This document shows positions 1 to 7,338 of a stretch of 64,000 nucleotides of DNA, piece by piece. Origin of the DNA: OCS116 sp051531935 (lineage in GTDB: Bacteria; Pseudomonadota; Alphaproteobacteria; Rhizobiales; OSC116); contig JAOPTR010000012.1 in the NCBI GenBank assembly GCA_051531935.1, forward strand, positions 10,757 to 74,756, written 5' to 3'. Both the position numbers and the translations under genes were made by a program. The stretch's first letter is position 1. Each line of letters starts with the position of its first letter. The notes beneath the pieces were generated by a model. The model saw nothing but the letters and a program-made list of their open reading frames with translations, searched no databases and was not told the DNA's origin.

Positions 1-1
1 A

Positions 2-136
2 GCACCATTTAGCGAAGACAGCCTCGCTCAATTCCTAAAAATGGGCGTTAACAGTACAATTGGCATGCAAGTATTCGATTCTAAAATCAGTAAAAACATC
101 TCTTCAAATGGTTTAATGGCGCTTATGCTCAATTAA
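2..136 (+). CDS. C-terminal fragment, probably signal peptide peptidase SppA
   Basis: The reading frame enters from the left edge and stops at TAA 134-136, leaving 44 residues that end in ...GLMALMLN. The start lies outside the window. The assignment to SppA, an inner-membrane serine protease that clears signal peptides, rests mainly on position: sppA commonly lies directly upstream of ihfB in rhizobial genomes. The fragment carries no catalytic residue. It could be another gene. Confidence 0.45.
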   Translation, partial: APFSEDSLAQFLKMGVNSTIGMQVFDSKISKNISSNGLMALMLN

Positions 137-191
137 AAATTCGGCCACATCGCATTGCAATAGCTCACAAAATTGTGAATGTGCCGAATTT
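137..191 (+). terminator. Nested hairpin after the sppA-like gene
   Basis: The arm at 137-150 (AAATTCGGCCACAT) pairs with 179-191 with one bulged base. An inner hairpin, TCACAA/TTGTGA, lies at 165-178. It starts immediately after the stop codon, as a terminator would, but no T-run follows it. The stretch 192-364 up to ihfB is AT-rich and shows nothing else I can identify apart from presumed promoter sequence. Confidence 0.4.
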
Positions 192-364
192 CCTTTACAT
201 TTCAATAAATCATGCTTAACTTTCAGCCTAAAGTATGAGCTGTCGCAAAGAATGGCGTTATTTTGAATATAGTTAATTTTTATCTTGATTTTGAACTGCA
301 TTTCAGGCCACGATGAAATATTAAACAAAAAAACTTTTTTTCGTCAGTTGGGAGTGATTGAACT

Positions 365-646
365 ATGATTAAATCTGAACTCATTCAAAAACTTGCAGAT
401 GCCAATCCACATTTATATCAACGTGATATTGAACGCATTGTAAATAAAATTTTTGATGAAATCACTGCCGCTTTGTCGCGTGGTGATCGTGTAGAATTAC
501 GCGGCTTTGGAGCTTTCTCCATTAAGCACCGTAAAGCACGTACAGGCCGCAACCCCCGCACAGGTGAAGTTGTGCAAGTCGCAGAAAAATATGTACCCTT
601 TTTCAAAACGGGTAAAGAATTGCGCGATCGTTTAAACGATGAATAA
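365..646 (+). CDS. ihfB: Integration host factor subunit beta
   Basis: A 93-residue protein of the HU/IHF family, the usual length for IHF-beta. IHF is a heterodimer that bends DNA sharply in the nucleoid and takes part in replication, recombination and transcription. Visible family features are the N-terminal helices (MIKSELIQKLA), the hinge sequence VELRGFGAFSIKHR and the DNA-binding arm with the proline wedge in ARTGRNPRTGE. The N-terminal ELI and RDIERIV segments favour the beta rather than the alpha subunit. The alpha partner is not in the window. Its position upstream of lapA and the trp genes matches rhizobial chromosomes. Confidence 0.95.
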   Translation: MIKSELIQKLADANPHLYQRDIERIVNKIFDEITAALSRGDRVELRGFGAFSIKHRKARTGRNPRTGEVVQVAEKYVPFFKTGKELRDRLNDE

Positions 647-652
647 CAATGT

Positions 653-688
653 TTAACCCATAAAATTGTGGTGGTTTTATGGGGTTAG
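653..688 (+). terminator. Probable terminator after ihfB
   Basis: TAACCCATAAAA (654-665) pairs with TTTTATGGGGTTA (675-687) around a 9-nt loop, with one extra G in the right arm. It lies 8 bases after the ihfB stop. A T-rich run is lacking, so termination efficiency is uncertain. Confidence 0.5.
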
Positions 689-755
689 CATTGCAAGCTG
701 AACAATAAATCTCTATATTCAGTATATCATTAGCGCTGTTATTAAAGAGACATTT

Positions 756-1103
756 ATGAAACGCATTTTTCGCTGGTTAATCACCTTCCCCATTTTATTG
801 GTTGCAGGTTTTCTTCTCATTGCAAACCGCCACAGCATTCCCGTTTCGCTCGATCCATTCAATGCCGATGAGCCCGCATTAAGTTTCCAAATTCCATTAT
901 ATATCGTCATTCTCATTGCCATTTTCATTGGCCTCATTCTTGGCGGCACCCTCACATGGCTAGGCCAGCATAAATACCGCAAGGCATCCCGTGTCGAGCG
1001 CCACAATGCCGATAAATGGCATCACGAGGCCGATGATTTGCGCAAGCGCGCCGAAAAAACCGCAGCAAGCCCAACAGCCACCGCCAAACAAATCACAAAT
1101 TAA
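756..1103 (+). CDS. lapA: LapA-domain (DUF1049) inner-membrane protein
   Basis: A 115-residue protein with two transmembrane helices (about residues 6-24 and 47-70) and a basic, glutamate-rich cytoplasmic tail that looks like a short coiled coil (about 72-105). This is the layout of LapA-domain proteins, which in E. coli act with LapB in lipopolysaccharide assembly. The first helix is followed by the family-typical sequence ANRHSIPVSLDP. The ATG at 756 follows AAAGAGA at 744-750. No lapB lies nearby, so the exact role in this organism is inferred only from the family. pyrF begins 11 bases after the stop, so the two are probably co-transcribed. Confidence 0.75.
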   Translation: MKRIFRWLITFPILLVAGFLLIANRHSIPVSLDPFNADEPALSFQIPLYIVILIAIFIGLILGGTLTWLGQHKYRKASRVERHNADKWHHEADDLRKRAEKTAASPTATAKQITN

Positions 1104-1113
1104 TCAAAGTATA

Positions 1114-1851
1114 ATGGGTCATATGAATAGCAATAACCCCTATAACCCCACACTTGTGGCACTCGATACGCCAAATCTTTCGCAAGCCTTAGAGCTCGCA
1201 AAATCCCTCACTGATAAAGTCGGCGGGATGAAGGTCGGTATGGAGTTTTTTAACGCCAATGGCCCGCAAGGTGTCAAACAGATTATTGATCTGGGTATGC
1301 CCGTATTCATTGATCTTAAGTTATCAGACATCCCCAACACAGTCGCTTCTGGCATTCGCAGCCTGCTTCCGTTGCAGCCTTTCATGGTCAATATCCACAT
1401 TTTGGGTGGCCGAAAAATGATGCAAGCCGCAGTTGCAGCTACTAACGAGGCAGAAGCCTTAGGCTTCTCTCGCCCGCTACTCATCGGCGTTACCATCGTT
1501 ACATCTATGGAAGATGCAGACATGGCTGAACTCGGCATGAGCCGTAGCGCGTCCGATCAGGTCATCCATCTTGCCAAACTCGCGCAAGATTGTGGCCTAG
1601 ATGGCGTGGTTTGTTCCAGTCATGAGATTGCTGGCATTAAAGCCGCCTGCGGAGATGATTTTAAAACAATCGTGCCGGGCATTCGTCCCAAAGGCGTCAG
1701 CGCCCACGATCAAAAACGCATTATGACTCCTGCCGAAGCCATTAGCCAAGGTGCCGATTACTTAGTGGTTGGCCGCGCCATCACCCAAGCCACAAGCCCT
1801 ACAAAAATGGCCGACGATATTTGGCAATCAGTACGCTATGCTGACTTATAG
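1114..1851 (+). CDS. pyrF: Orotidine 5'-phosphate decarboxylase
   Basis: Converts OMP to UMP, the last step of de novo pyrimidine synthesis, in the cytoplasm. The TIM-barrel markers are LVALDTP near the N terminus, KVGMEFF (substrate lysine), the catalytic DxKxxD in FIDLKLSDIPNTV and the phosphate loop LVVGRAI near the C terminus. The catalytic Asp-Lys-Asp set is intact; the residue after DLKL is Ser where His is common. The open frame extends upstream to 991 inside lapA, but that part is low-complexity and unlike the family. I take ATG 1114 (245 aa); ATG 1123 is equally possible, since neither has a strong Shine-Dalgarno. trpF starts 7 bases after the stop. Confidence 0.93.
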   Translation: MGHMNSNNPYNPTLVALDTPNLSQALELAKSLTDKVGGMKVGMEFFNANGPQGVKQIIDLGMPVFIDLKLSDIPNTVASGIRSLLPLQPFMVNIHILGGRKMMQAAVAATNEAEALGFSRPLLIGVTIVTSMEDADMAELGMSRSASDQVIHLAKLAQDCGLDGVVCSSHEIAGIKAACGDDFKTIVPGIRPKGVSAHDQKRIMTPAEAISQGADYLVVGRAITQATSPTKMADDIWQSVRYADL

Positions 1852-1858
1852 GTAAATT

Positions 1859-2500
1859 ATGAATCTTAAAGTTAAAATCTGTGGCATTAAAAGCCCTGAG
1901 CTTATCGACACTTGCATCAATGCAGGTGCTAATTATATCGGTTTTGTACACTTCCCTAAAAGCCCCCGCCATCTTGATATGGTCGACATTGCCAATCTCA
2001 CTCGCTACGCATCTGGTCGCATCCATAGCGTTGTCCTAACCGTCAACCCTACAGAATCAGAAGTGAGCCAAATTTCCAACTTAAATGCCGATTACATACA
2101 ATTACATGGCAAAGAAACCCCAGAATTCTGCCAAAATATAAAAAACACAACAACTCTAAAAGTCATAAAAGCCATAAGTGTCGAAAATGAAACCGACATT
2201 CAAGCCGCAAAAGCCTATGAAAATTGTGTCGATATTCTGCTTTTTGATAGCAAACCTGTTAAAGGTGCAGAACTACCTGGGGGCAACGGCCAAGCCTTTA
2301 ATTGGAATTTGCTTTTAGGTCAAAAATTCAGCTGTCAAACCATGTTGGCAGGCGGTTTAAACGCTAGTAATGTAAACCTAGCTATGCAACAATCGGGCAT
2401 TATACAAGTAGATGTCTCGTCCGAGGTGGAAATCACCCGTGGCAACAAAGACAAAGCTTTGGTTGAAGCTTTCATTCAAAGCGCAAAAGGGAAAAAATAA
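1859..2500 (+). CDS. trpF: Phosphoribosylanthranilate isomerase
   Basis: Catalyses the Amadori rearrangement of phosphoribosylanthranilate to CdRP in tryptophan synthesis. The 213 residues contain the general-base cysteine in VKICGIK (about residue 8), the catalytic aspartate in LLFDSKP, the phosphate-binding stretch MLAGGLNASNV and the C-terminal DVSSEVE. That last motif normally reads DVSSGVE, so a conserved glycine near the phosphate site is replaced by glutamate; the rest of the enzyme looks normal. Its stop TAA shares its last A with the ATG of trpB, so the two are translationally coupled in trpF-trpB-trpA-accD-folC. Confidence 0.94.
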   Translation: MNLKVKICGIKSPELIDTCINAGANYIGFVHFPKSPRHLDMVDIANLTRYASGRIHSVVLTVNPTESEVSQISNLNADYIQLHGKETPEFCQNIKNTTTLKVIKAISVENETDIQAAKAYENCVDILLFDSKPVKGAELPGGNGQAFNWNLLLGQKFSCQTMLAGGLNASNVNLAMQQSGIIQVDVSSEVEITRGNKDKALVEAFIQSAKGKK

Positions 2501-3723
2501 TGAGTGATGTGAAAAACCCAAATGGTTTGCGCCAAGGGCCTGATAAAGATGGATTTTTTGGTATTTTTGGTGGTCGTTTCGTTGCAGAAACATTAATGCC
2601 AAACATCCTAGCGCTCGAAAAAGCCTATGACGATGCTAAAGCCGACCCAAGCTTTGCTGCCGAACTTGAACATTTGGGAAAATATTACACAGGCCGTCCG
2701 AGCCCTATCTATTTAGCCGAACGCCTCACCGCACATTTTGGGGGCGCAAAGGTCTATTTCAAACGTGATGAGCTAAACCATACGGGTTCACATAAAATCA
2801 ACAATTGCTTAGGCCAAATTTTACTTGCCAAACGCATGGGTGCCAAACGCATTATTGCCGAAACAGGCGCAGGCCAACATGGTGTGGCAGCCGCCACAGT
2901 GGCAGCACGTTTTGGTTTGCCTTGCACAGTTTATATGGGTGCCAAAGACATCGAACGCCAAAAACCAAATGTATTTCGCATGCGGCTTTTAGGTGCTAAA
3001 ATCGTAGCCGTTACCAATGGCGCTGGCACATTAAAAGACGCTATGAACGAAGCGTTGCGCGACTGGGTCGCCAATGTTGAAGATACTTTTTACATCATCG
3101 GCACAGCCGCTGGGCCTCATCCATATCCGATGATGGTACGTGATTTCCAATCCATCATTGGCGAGGAAGCCAAAGTCCAAATGCAAGAAGAAGAAGGCAA
3201 ATTGCCCGATGCAGTTGTGGCTTGTATCGGTGGCGGCTCCAACGCGATTGGCTTATTTCATCCGTTTTTAGATGATGAATCAGTCAAAATTTACGGCGTA
3301 GAAGCAGGTGGCAAAGGCCTTGATACCGAAGAACATTGCGCCTCTTTAGCGGGCGGCGAGCCAGGCGTTTTACATGGCAACCGCACATATTTACTGCAAG
3401 ATGATGATGGCCAAATTCTCGAAGGCCACTCAATTTCAGCAGGGCTAGATTACCCTGGCATTGGCCCTGAGCATAGTTGGTTAAAAGAAATCGGCCGGGT
3501 GGAATATGTCAACGCCACTGATAAAGAAGCACTAGAAGCCTTCCAACTTTGCACATTGCAAGAGGGCATCATTCCTGCGCTCGAACCAAGCCATGCACTT
3601 GCATTTGTGGCCAAACTTGCGCCCACTATGGGCAAAGACGAAATTATTTTAATGAATCTTTGTGGCCGTGGCGATAAAGATGTATTCGCCGTTGCCGAGC
3701 ATCTCGGCCAAGACATAGCTTAG
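2500..3723 (+). CDS. trpB: Tryptophan synthase beta chain
   Basis: PLP enzyme that condenses indole with serine; it forms the alpha2-beta2 complex with TrpA and receives indole through an internal tunnel. At 407 residues it has normal length. The PLP lysine lies in the motif HTGSHKINN (about residue 91), the glutamate that assists indole attack is in AETGAGQHG, and the phosphate cup is CIGGGSNAIG. The C-terminal LCGRGDKD is also typical. The start overlaps the trpF stop by one base. trpA follows 17 bases later. Confidence 0.97.
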   Translation: MSDVKNPNGLRQGPDKDGFFGIFGGRFVAETLMPNILALEKAYDDAKADPSFAAELEHLGKYYTGRPSPIYLAERLTAHFGGAKVYFKRDELNHTGSHKINNCLGQILLAKRMGAKRIIAETGAGQHGVAAATVAARFGLPCTVYMGAKDIERQKPNVFRMRLLGAKIVAVTNGAGTLKDAMNEALRDWVANVEDTFYIIGTAAGPHPYPMMVRDFQSIIGEEAKVQMQEEEGKLPDAVVACIGGGSNAIGLFHPFLDDESVKIYGVEAGGKGLDTEEHCASLAGGEPGVLHGNRTYLLQDDDGQILEGHSISAGLDYPGIGPEHSWLKEIGRVEYVNATDKEALEAFQLCTLQEGIIPALEPSHALAFVAKLAPTMGKDEIILMNLCGRGDKDVFAVAEHLGQDIA

Positions 3724-3740
3724 AGGAATAGGATAAAATA

Positions 3741-4574
3741 ATGACAAATTTCACCACCCGCCTCGACGCAAAATTTGAACAATGCAAAGCCGAAGGCCGT
3801 GCTGCGCTTAACTGCTTTATCACCGCTGGCGACCCCAATTATGATGACGCGCTTAAAATGCTAAAATCATTACCCGCAGCAGGCGCAGATGTCATCGAAT
3901 TTGGCATGCCATTTACTGATCCTGCAGCCGAAGGCGTCACCATTCAATTATCATATGAACGCGCATTAGCAGCGGGCCAAACAGTCGCAAAAACTTTGCA
4001 AATGGTACGTGAGTTTCGCAAGGACGATACAACAACCCCTATCGTGCTCATGGGCTATTACAACCCCATCTACCATATGGGTTGTGACAAATTTCTCGAT
4101 CAAGCAAAAGAAGCAGGTGTCGATGGCCTCATCATTGTCGATCTACCACCTGAAGCCGATAATGAGCTATGCCTTCCCGCCATTGAAAACGGCATCAATT
4201 TTATCCGTTTAGCCACCCCAACGACAGATGCCAAGCGCTTACCGCGTGTATTGCAAAATACCAGTGGTTTCCTTTATTACGTCTCAATCAATGGCATTAC
4301 AGGCACTGCAACACCCGATTTTACCAAGGTCGAAAACGCAGTGGCAGCTATTAAGAAATCAACAGACATCCCCATTGCAGTGGGTTTCGGCATTAACACG
4401 CCCGAACATGCTGCGGCCGTGGCAAAATTCGCCGATGGCGTGGTTGTTGGTTCAGCATTGGTTAAAATCATCCCGAACACTATGGATGAAAATGGTAAAG
4501 CCACAGCCAAAACTTTCGAACAGTTGACAAATTTGGTCAAATCACTAAAACAAGCCATTATAGCTGCACGCTAA
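3741..4574 (+). CDS. trpA: Tryptophan synthase alpha chain
   Basis: Cleaves indole-3-glycerol phosphate to indole and glyceraldehyde 3-phosphate. The 277-residue TIM barrel shows the N-terminal CFITAGDPN, the catalytic glutamate in VIEFGMPF and the catalytic aspartate in the following TDPAAEG, the YYNP motif, and phosphate-binding GFGINTPEH and GVVVGSALV. A purine-rich AGGAATAGGA precedes the ATG. Tryptophan genes other than trpF, trpB and trpA are absent, as in other alphaproteobacteria where trpE and trpDC lie elsewhere. Confidence 0.97.
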   Translation: MTNFTTRLDAKFEQCKAEGRAALNCFITAGDPNYDDALKMLKSLPAAGADVIEFGMPFTDPAAEGVTIQLSYERALAAGQTVAKTLQMVREFRKDDTTTPIVLMGYYNPIYHMGCDKFLDQAKEAGVDGLIIVDLPPEADNELCLPAIENGINFIRLATPTTDAKRLPRVLQNTSGFLYYVSINGITGTATPDFTKVENAVAAIKKSTDIPIAVGFGINTPEHAAAVAKFADGVVVGSALVKIIPNTMDENGKATAKTFEQLTNLVKSLKQAIIAAR

Positions 4575-4595
4575 TCGCGAATTCGGAGAAAACAT

Positions 4596-5549
4596 ATGAG
4601 CTGGATTAAAAACGTTGTGAGACCCCGCATTCAGGGCATGCTCACAAAAAAAGACACACCAGATAATCTTTGGATCACTTGCCCAAAATCTGGCAAAATG
4701 GTTTTCCATCGTGATGTTGAAGCCAATCAATTTGTCATACCAGAATCCGAACATCATATGCGCATTGGCGCCAAAAAACGGTTCGAAATTTGGTTTGATG
4801 ATAGTAAATATGAAAGCATCGAAGTACCAGATGTACCGCTGGACCCTCTTAAGTTCCGCGACGAAAAACGCTATACTGACCGTCTTAAAGCCGCAAAAAT
4901 CAAAACAGGCAATAAAGATAGTGTCGAGCTAGCTGTTGGTAAAGTGAATGGCCTAGAGCTGGTCACCGCTGTACAAGATTTTGGCTTTATGGGCGGCTCA
5001 CTTGGTATGGCCGCAGGCGAGGCTATAATCGTTGGTATGCTAAAAGCTATTGAGCTACACACTGGTTTTGTTTTATTTGCCTCATCAGGTGGCGCACGTA
5101 TGCAAGAGGGCATTTTGTCCCTCATGCAGATGCCGCGTACCACGGTTGCCGTACAGAAATTGCGCGAGGCTGGCTTGCCATATGTGGTGGTACTTACCGA
5201 CCCGACAACAGGCGGCGTTACCGCTTCCTACGCCATGTTAGGCGACATTCACATTGCCGAGCCTGATGCACTTATTTGTTTTGCGGGCCCACGTGTGATC
5301 GAACAAACAATCCGCGAAAAACTGCCAGAAGGTTTCCAACGTAGTGACTATTTATACGAGCATGGTATGGTCGATATGGTGGTACATCGTCATAAACTAC
5401 GTGACACCATTAGCCGTTTGGCACTAATGTTCCTCAACAAACCCGCTTTCGAAAACCCAGATGCGGTGTCAGAAAACAGCACTCAAAACCTGCCAGAAAC
5501 CATCGAAGAAGTTGAAGGCGAAATTGTAGAAGCCACTGCCGAATCCTAA
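4596..5549 (+). CDS. accD: Acetyl-CoA carboxylase carboxyltransferase subunit beta
   Basis: Beta subunit of the carboxyltransferase that makes malonyl-CoA, the first step of fatty acid synthesis; its partner AccA is elsewhere. The crotonase-fold core is intact: a glycine-rich stretch (MGGSLGMAAGE), FASSGGARMQEG and LTDPTTGGVTASYA. The N-terminal zinc ribbon is degenerate. Where the family has two CPxCG knuckles, this protein has CPKSG and IPESE, leaving one of four cysteines. Rhizobial AccD proteins that I recall show the same loss, so this is probably lineage-typical. GGAG lies 9 bases before the ATG. It is followed after 3 bases by folC, the usual accD-folC coupling. Confidence 0.95.
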   Translation: MSWIKNVVRPRIQGMLTKKDTPDNLWITCPKSGKMVFHRDVEANQFVIPESEHHMRIGAKKRFEIWFDDSKYESIEVPDVPLDPLKFRDEKRYTDRLKAAKIKTGNKDSVELAVGKVNGLELVTAVQDFGFMGGSLGMAAGEAIIVGMLKAIELHTGFVLFASSGGARMQEGILSLMQMPRTTVAVQKLREAGLPYVVVLTDPTTGGVTASYAMLGDIHIAEPDALICFAGPRVIEQTIREKLPEGFQRSDYLYEHGMVDMVVHRHKLRDTISRLALMFLNKPAFENPDAVSENSTQNLPETIEEVEGEIVEATAES

Positions 5550-5552
5550 AAT

Positions 5553-6890
5553 ATGCTCAACAGTGACAATATATTAGCAGGCATGCATAATTTGCACCCC
5601 AAAATGATCGACCTTTCATTAGATCGACTTTTGGCTTTGCTTGAAAAACTGGGCAATCCACAGCATAATTTGCCGCCTGTCATTCACATTGCAGGCACCA
5701 ATGGTAAAGGCTCTACAACCGCTTACATTAAAAGCATATTGCAAGCCCATGGCAAAGCAGTGCACGCCTATACTTCACCACATTTAGTGAATTTCCACGA
5801 GCGCATACACATAGCCAAAGCAACCCAAAATGGGCAAGGCACTAGTGCCGATATTTCCGAAACCTATCTAGTTGAAATACTCGAAGAAGTCGTACGCATT
5901 AATGATAATGCACCCATTACATTCTTCGAAATGACAACCGCTGCAGGCTTCCTTGCATTCTCCCGCCAACCAGCCGATTATCTAATATTAGAAGTTGGCC
6001 TTGGGGGGCGGTTCGATACCACAAATGTAGTGGCCAAGCCCGCACTTTCAATCATCACTCCCATAAGCATAGATCATGTGCAATTTCTAGGCGACAACCT
6101 TGCTGGTATTGCATTCGAAAAGGCAGGCATCATTAAGCAAGATTGCCCCGTCATTGTCGGACCTCAAGTTTCAGAAGCTTTCGACGTGGTAGAAAAAACC
6201 GCTCTACAATTAAATGCACCCATGCAGGCTTACGGTGTCGATTTCCAAGCCTATCAAGAACGCGATCGCTTAATATACCAACATCTAACAGGCCTGCGCG
6301 ATTTGCCACTACCCGCGTTACAGGGCGCACATCAAATTCAAAATGCTGGCACTGCTATAAAAGCATGTGAATTCATATTAGGCGATCACTTAGATGAGGA
6401 GCTATTGGCAAAAGCCTTAACCAGTGTCAAATGGCCAGCGCGGTTCGAACGGCTAACCTCACCAGCGCTCGCAAGCCTCACCACAGATAATGCCGAAATT
6501 TGGCTCGATGGCGGCCATAATGCAGCAGGTGGCATCGCATTAGCGCAGCAATTAGGCAAAATCCACAATGCCGATCCTCGCCCTCTTTATATGCTTATCG
6601 GCATGATGAATAGCAAACAAGCCGATGAATTTTTACAGCCTTTTGCAAAACTCAATCCAACTGCATTCTGTTTATCCATCGAAAATGAGCCAAATAGCTT
6701 TTCAGCACAAGCCATGCACGAAACAGCACAAAAGGTTGGTATTAAATCTTTCACCGCTGAACACTTCACCCAAGCGCTTGCGCAAATAAAATCAGAATGC
6801 AAGCAAGCACCGCGCATTCTCATCTGCGGCTCCTTGTATCAAGCTGGCAATGTGCTAGCCTATATTGAAAAGCACAAAAAAAACCGCTAG
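5553..6890 (+). CDS. folC: Bifunctional folylpolyglutamate / dihydrofolate synthase
   Basis: An ATP-dependent ligase that joins glutamate to dihydropteroate or tetrahydrofolate. The 445 residues include the P-loop HIAGTNGKGSTTAYI (about residues 47-61), YTSPHLVNFHERI, the metal-binding ITPISIDHVQFLG and the Mur-ligase C-terminal signature DGGHNAAGG. Translation starts three bases after accD, without a strong Shine-Dalgarno of its own, so it probably depends on coupling. The stop codon TAG (6888-6890) lies inside the left arm of the terminator shared with trxA. Confidence 0.95.
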   Translation: MLNSDNILAGMHNLHPKMIDLSLDRLLALLEKLGNPQHNLPPVIHIAGTNGKGSTTAYIKSILQAHGKAVHAYTSPHLVNFHERIHIAKATQNGQGTSADISETYLVEILEEVVRINDNAPITFFEMTTAAGFLAFSRQPADYLILEVGLGGRFDTTNVVAKPALSIITPISIDHVQFLGDNLAGIAFEKAGIIKQDCPVIVGPQVSEAFDVVEKTALQLNAPMQAYGVDFQAYQERDRLIYQHLTGLRDLPLPALQGAHQIQNAGTAIKACEFILGDHLDEELLAKALTSVKWPARFERLTSPALASLTTDNAEIWLDGGHNAAGGIALAQQLGKIHNADPRPLYMLIGMMNSKQADEFLQPFAKLNPTAFCLSIENEPNSFSAQAMHETAQKVGIKSFTAEHFTQALAQIKSECKQAPRILICGSLYQAGNVLAYIEKHKKNR

Positions 6891-6907
6891 AGAAATCCCT
6901 AGCGGTT
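6882..6907 (-). terminator. Intrinsic terminator between convergent folC and trxA
   Basis: Perfect 9-bp stem AACCGCTAG (6882-6890) / CTAGCGGTT (6899-6907) with an 8-nt loop. On the - strand the stem is followed by a T-run (the A-run at about 6875-6883), so it is a standard terminator for trxA. For folC it forms a hairpin overlapping the stop codon. Confidence 0.85.
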
Positions 6908-6926
6908 CAAATTTAAAATCAAACGA

Positions 6927-7247
6927 TTAAACGTTTTCTTCAATCCATTCAGCAATTTTACCTTTTGGCAAAGCGCCCACTTTAGTGGCAGCCAATTCGC
7001 CGTCTTTAAAAATCAACATCGTTGGAATACCACGCACACCAAACATAGTGTGTGTATTTGGGTTTTCATCAATATTCACTTTGGCAATCGTCACTTTGTC
7101 GCCTAGCTCGTCTGAAAGCTCTTCTAATGCGGGTCCAATTTGTTTACAAGGTCCACACCATTCTGCCCAAAAATCAACAATCACTGGTTTGCCAGCTTTT
7201 AATACATCAGCCTCAAAACTATCGTCAGTCACTTTAATTGTAGCCAT
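6927..7247 (-). CDS. trxA: Thioredoxin
   Basis: A 106-residue cytoplasmic thioredoxin, the normal length for TrxA. The redox site WCGPCK lies at about residues 30-35, after FWAE. The cis-proline loop GIPT and the C-terminal GALPKGKIAEWIEE are present. The ATG follows AAAGGAAA at a good distance. It has its own promoter region (7248-7338) and terminator. The trxA position between folC and addA is conserved in rhizobial genomes. Confidence 0.97.
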   Translation of the reverse strand: MATIKVTDDSFEADVLKAGKPVIVDFWAEWCGPCKQIGPALEELSDELGDKVTIAKVNIDENPNTHTMFGVRGIPTMLIFKDGELAATKVGALPKGKIAEWIEENV

Positions 7248-7338
7248 TAGATTTCCTTTCAGGATTCTATTAATACTCGAGATGCAAATTTAGGTATTCC
7301 TACCACTTTCGTCAAGTGATTCGAGCAAATTATTGTTA

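Noticed and set aside
113..328. 71-codon frame on the - strand upstream of ihfB
   Set aside because: It covers the end of the preceding gene and its hairpin, has no ribosome binding site and no recognisable family.
991..1113. N-terminal extension of pyrF inside lapA
   Set aside because: The added residues are low-complexity and unlike the family; lapA is a good gene in the other frame.
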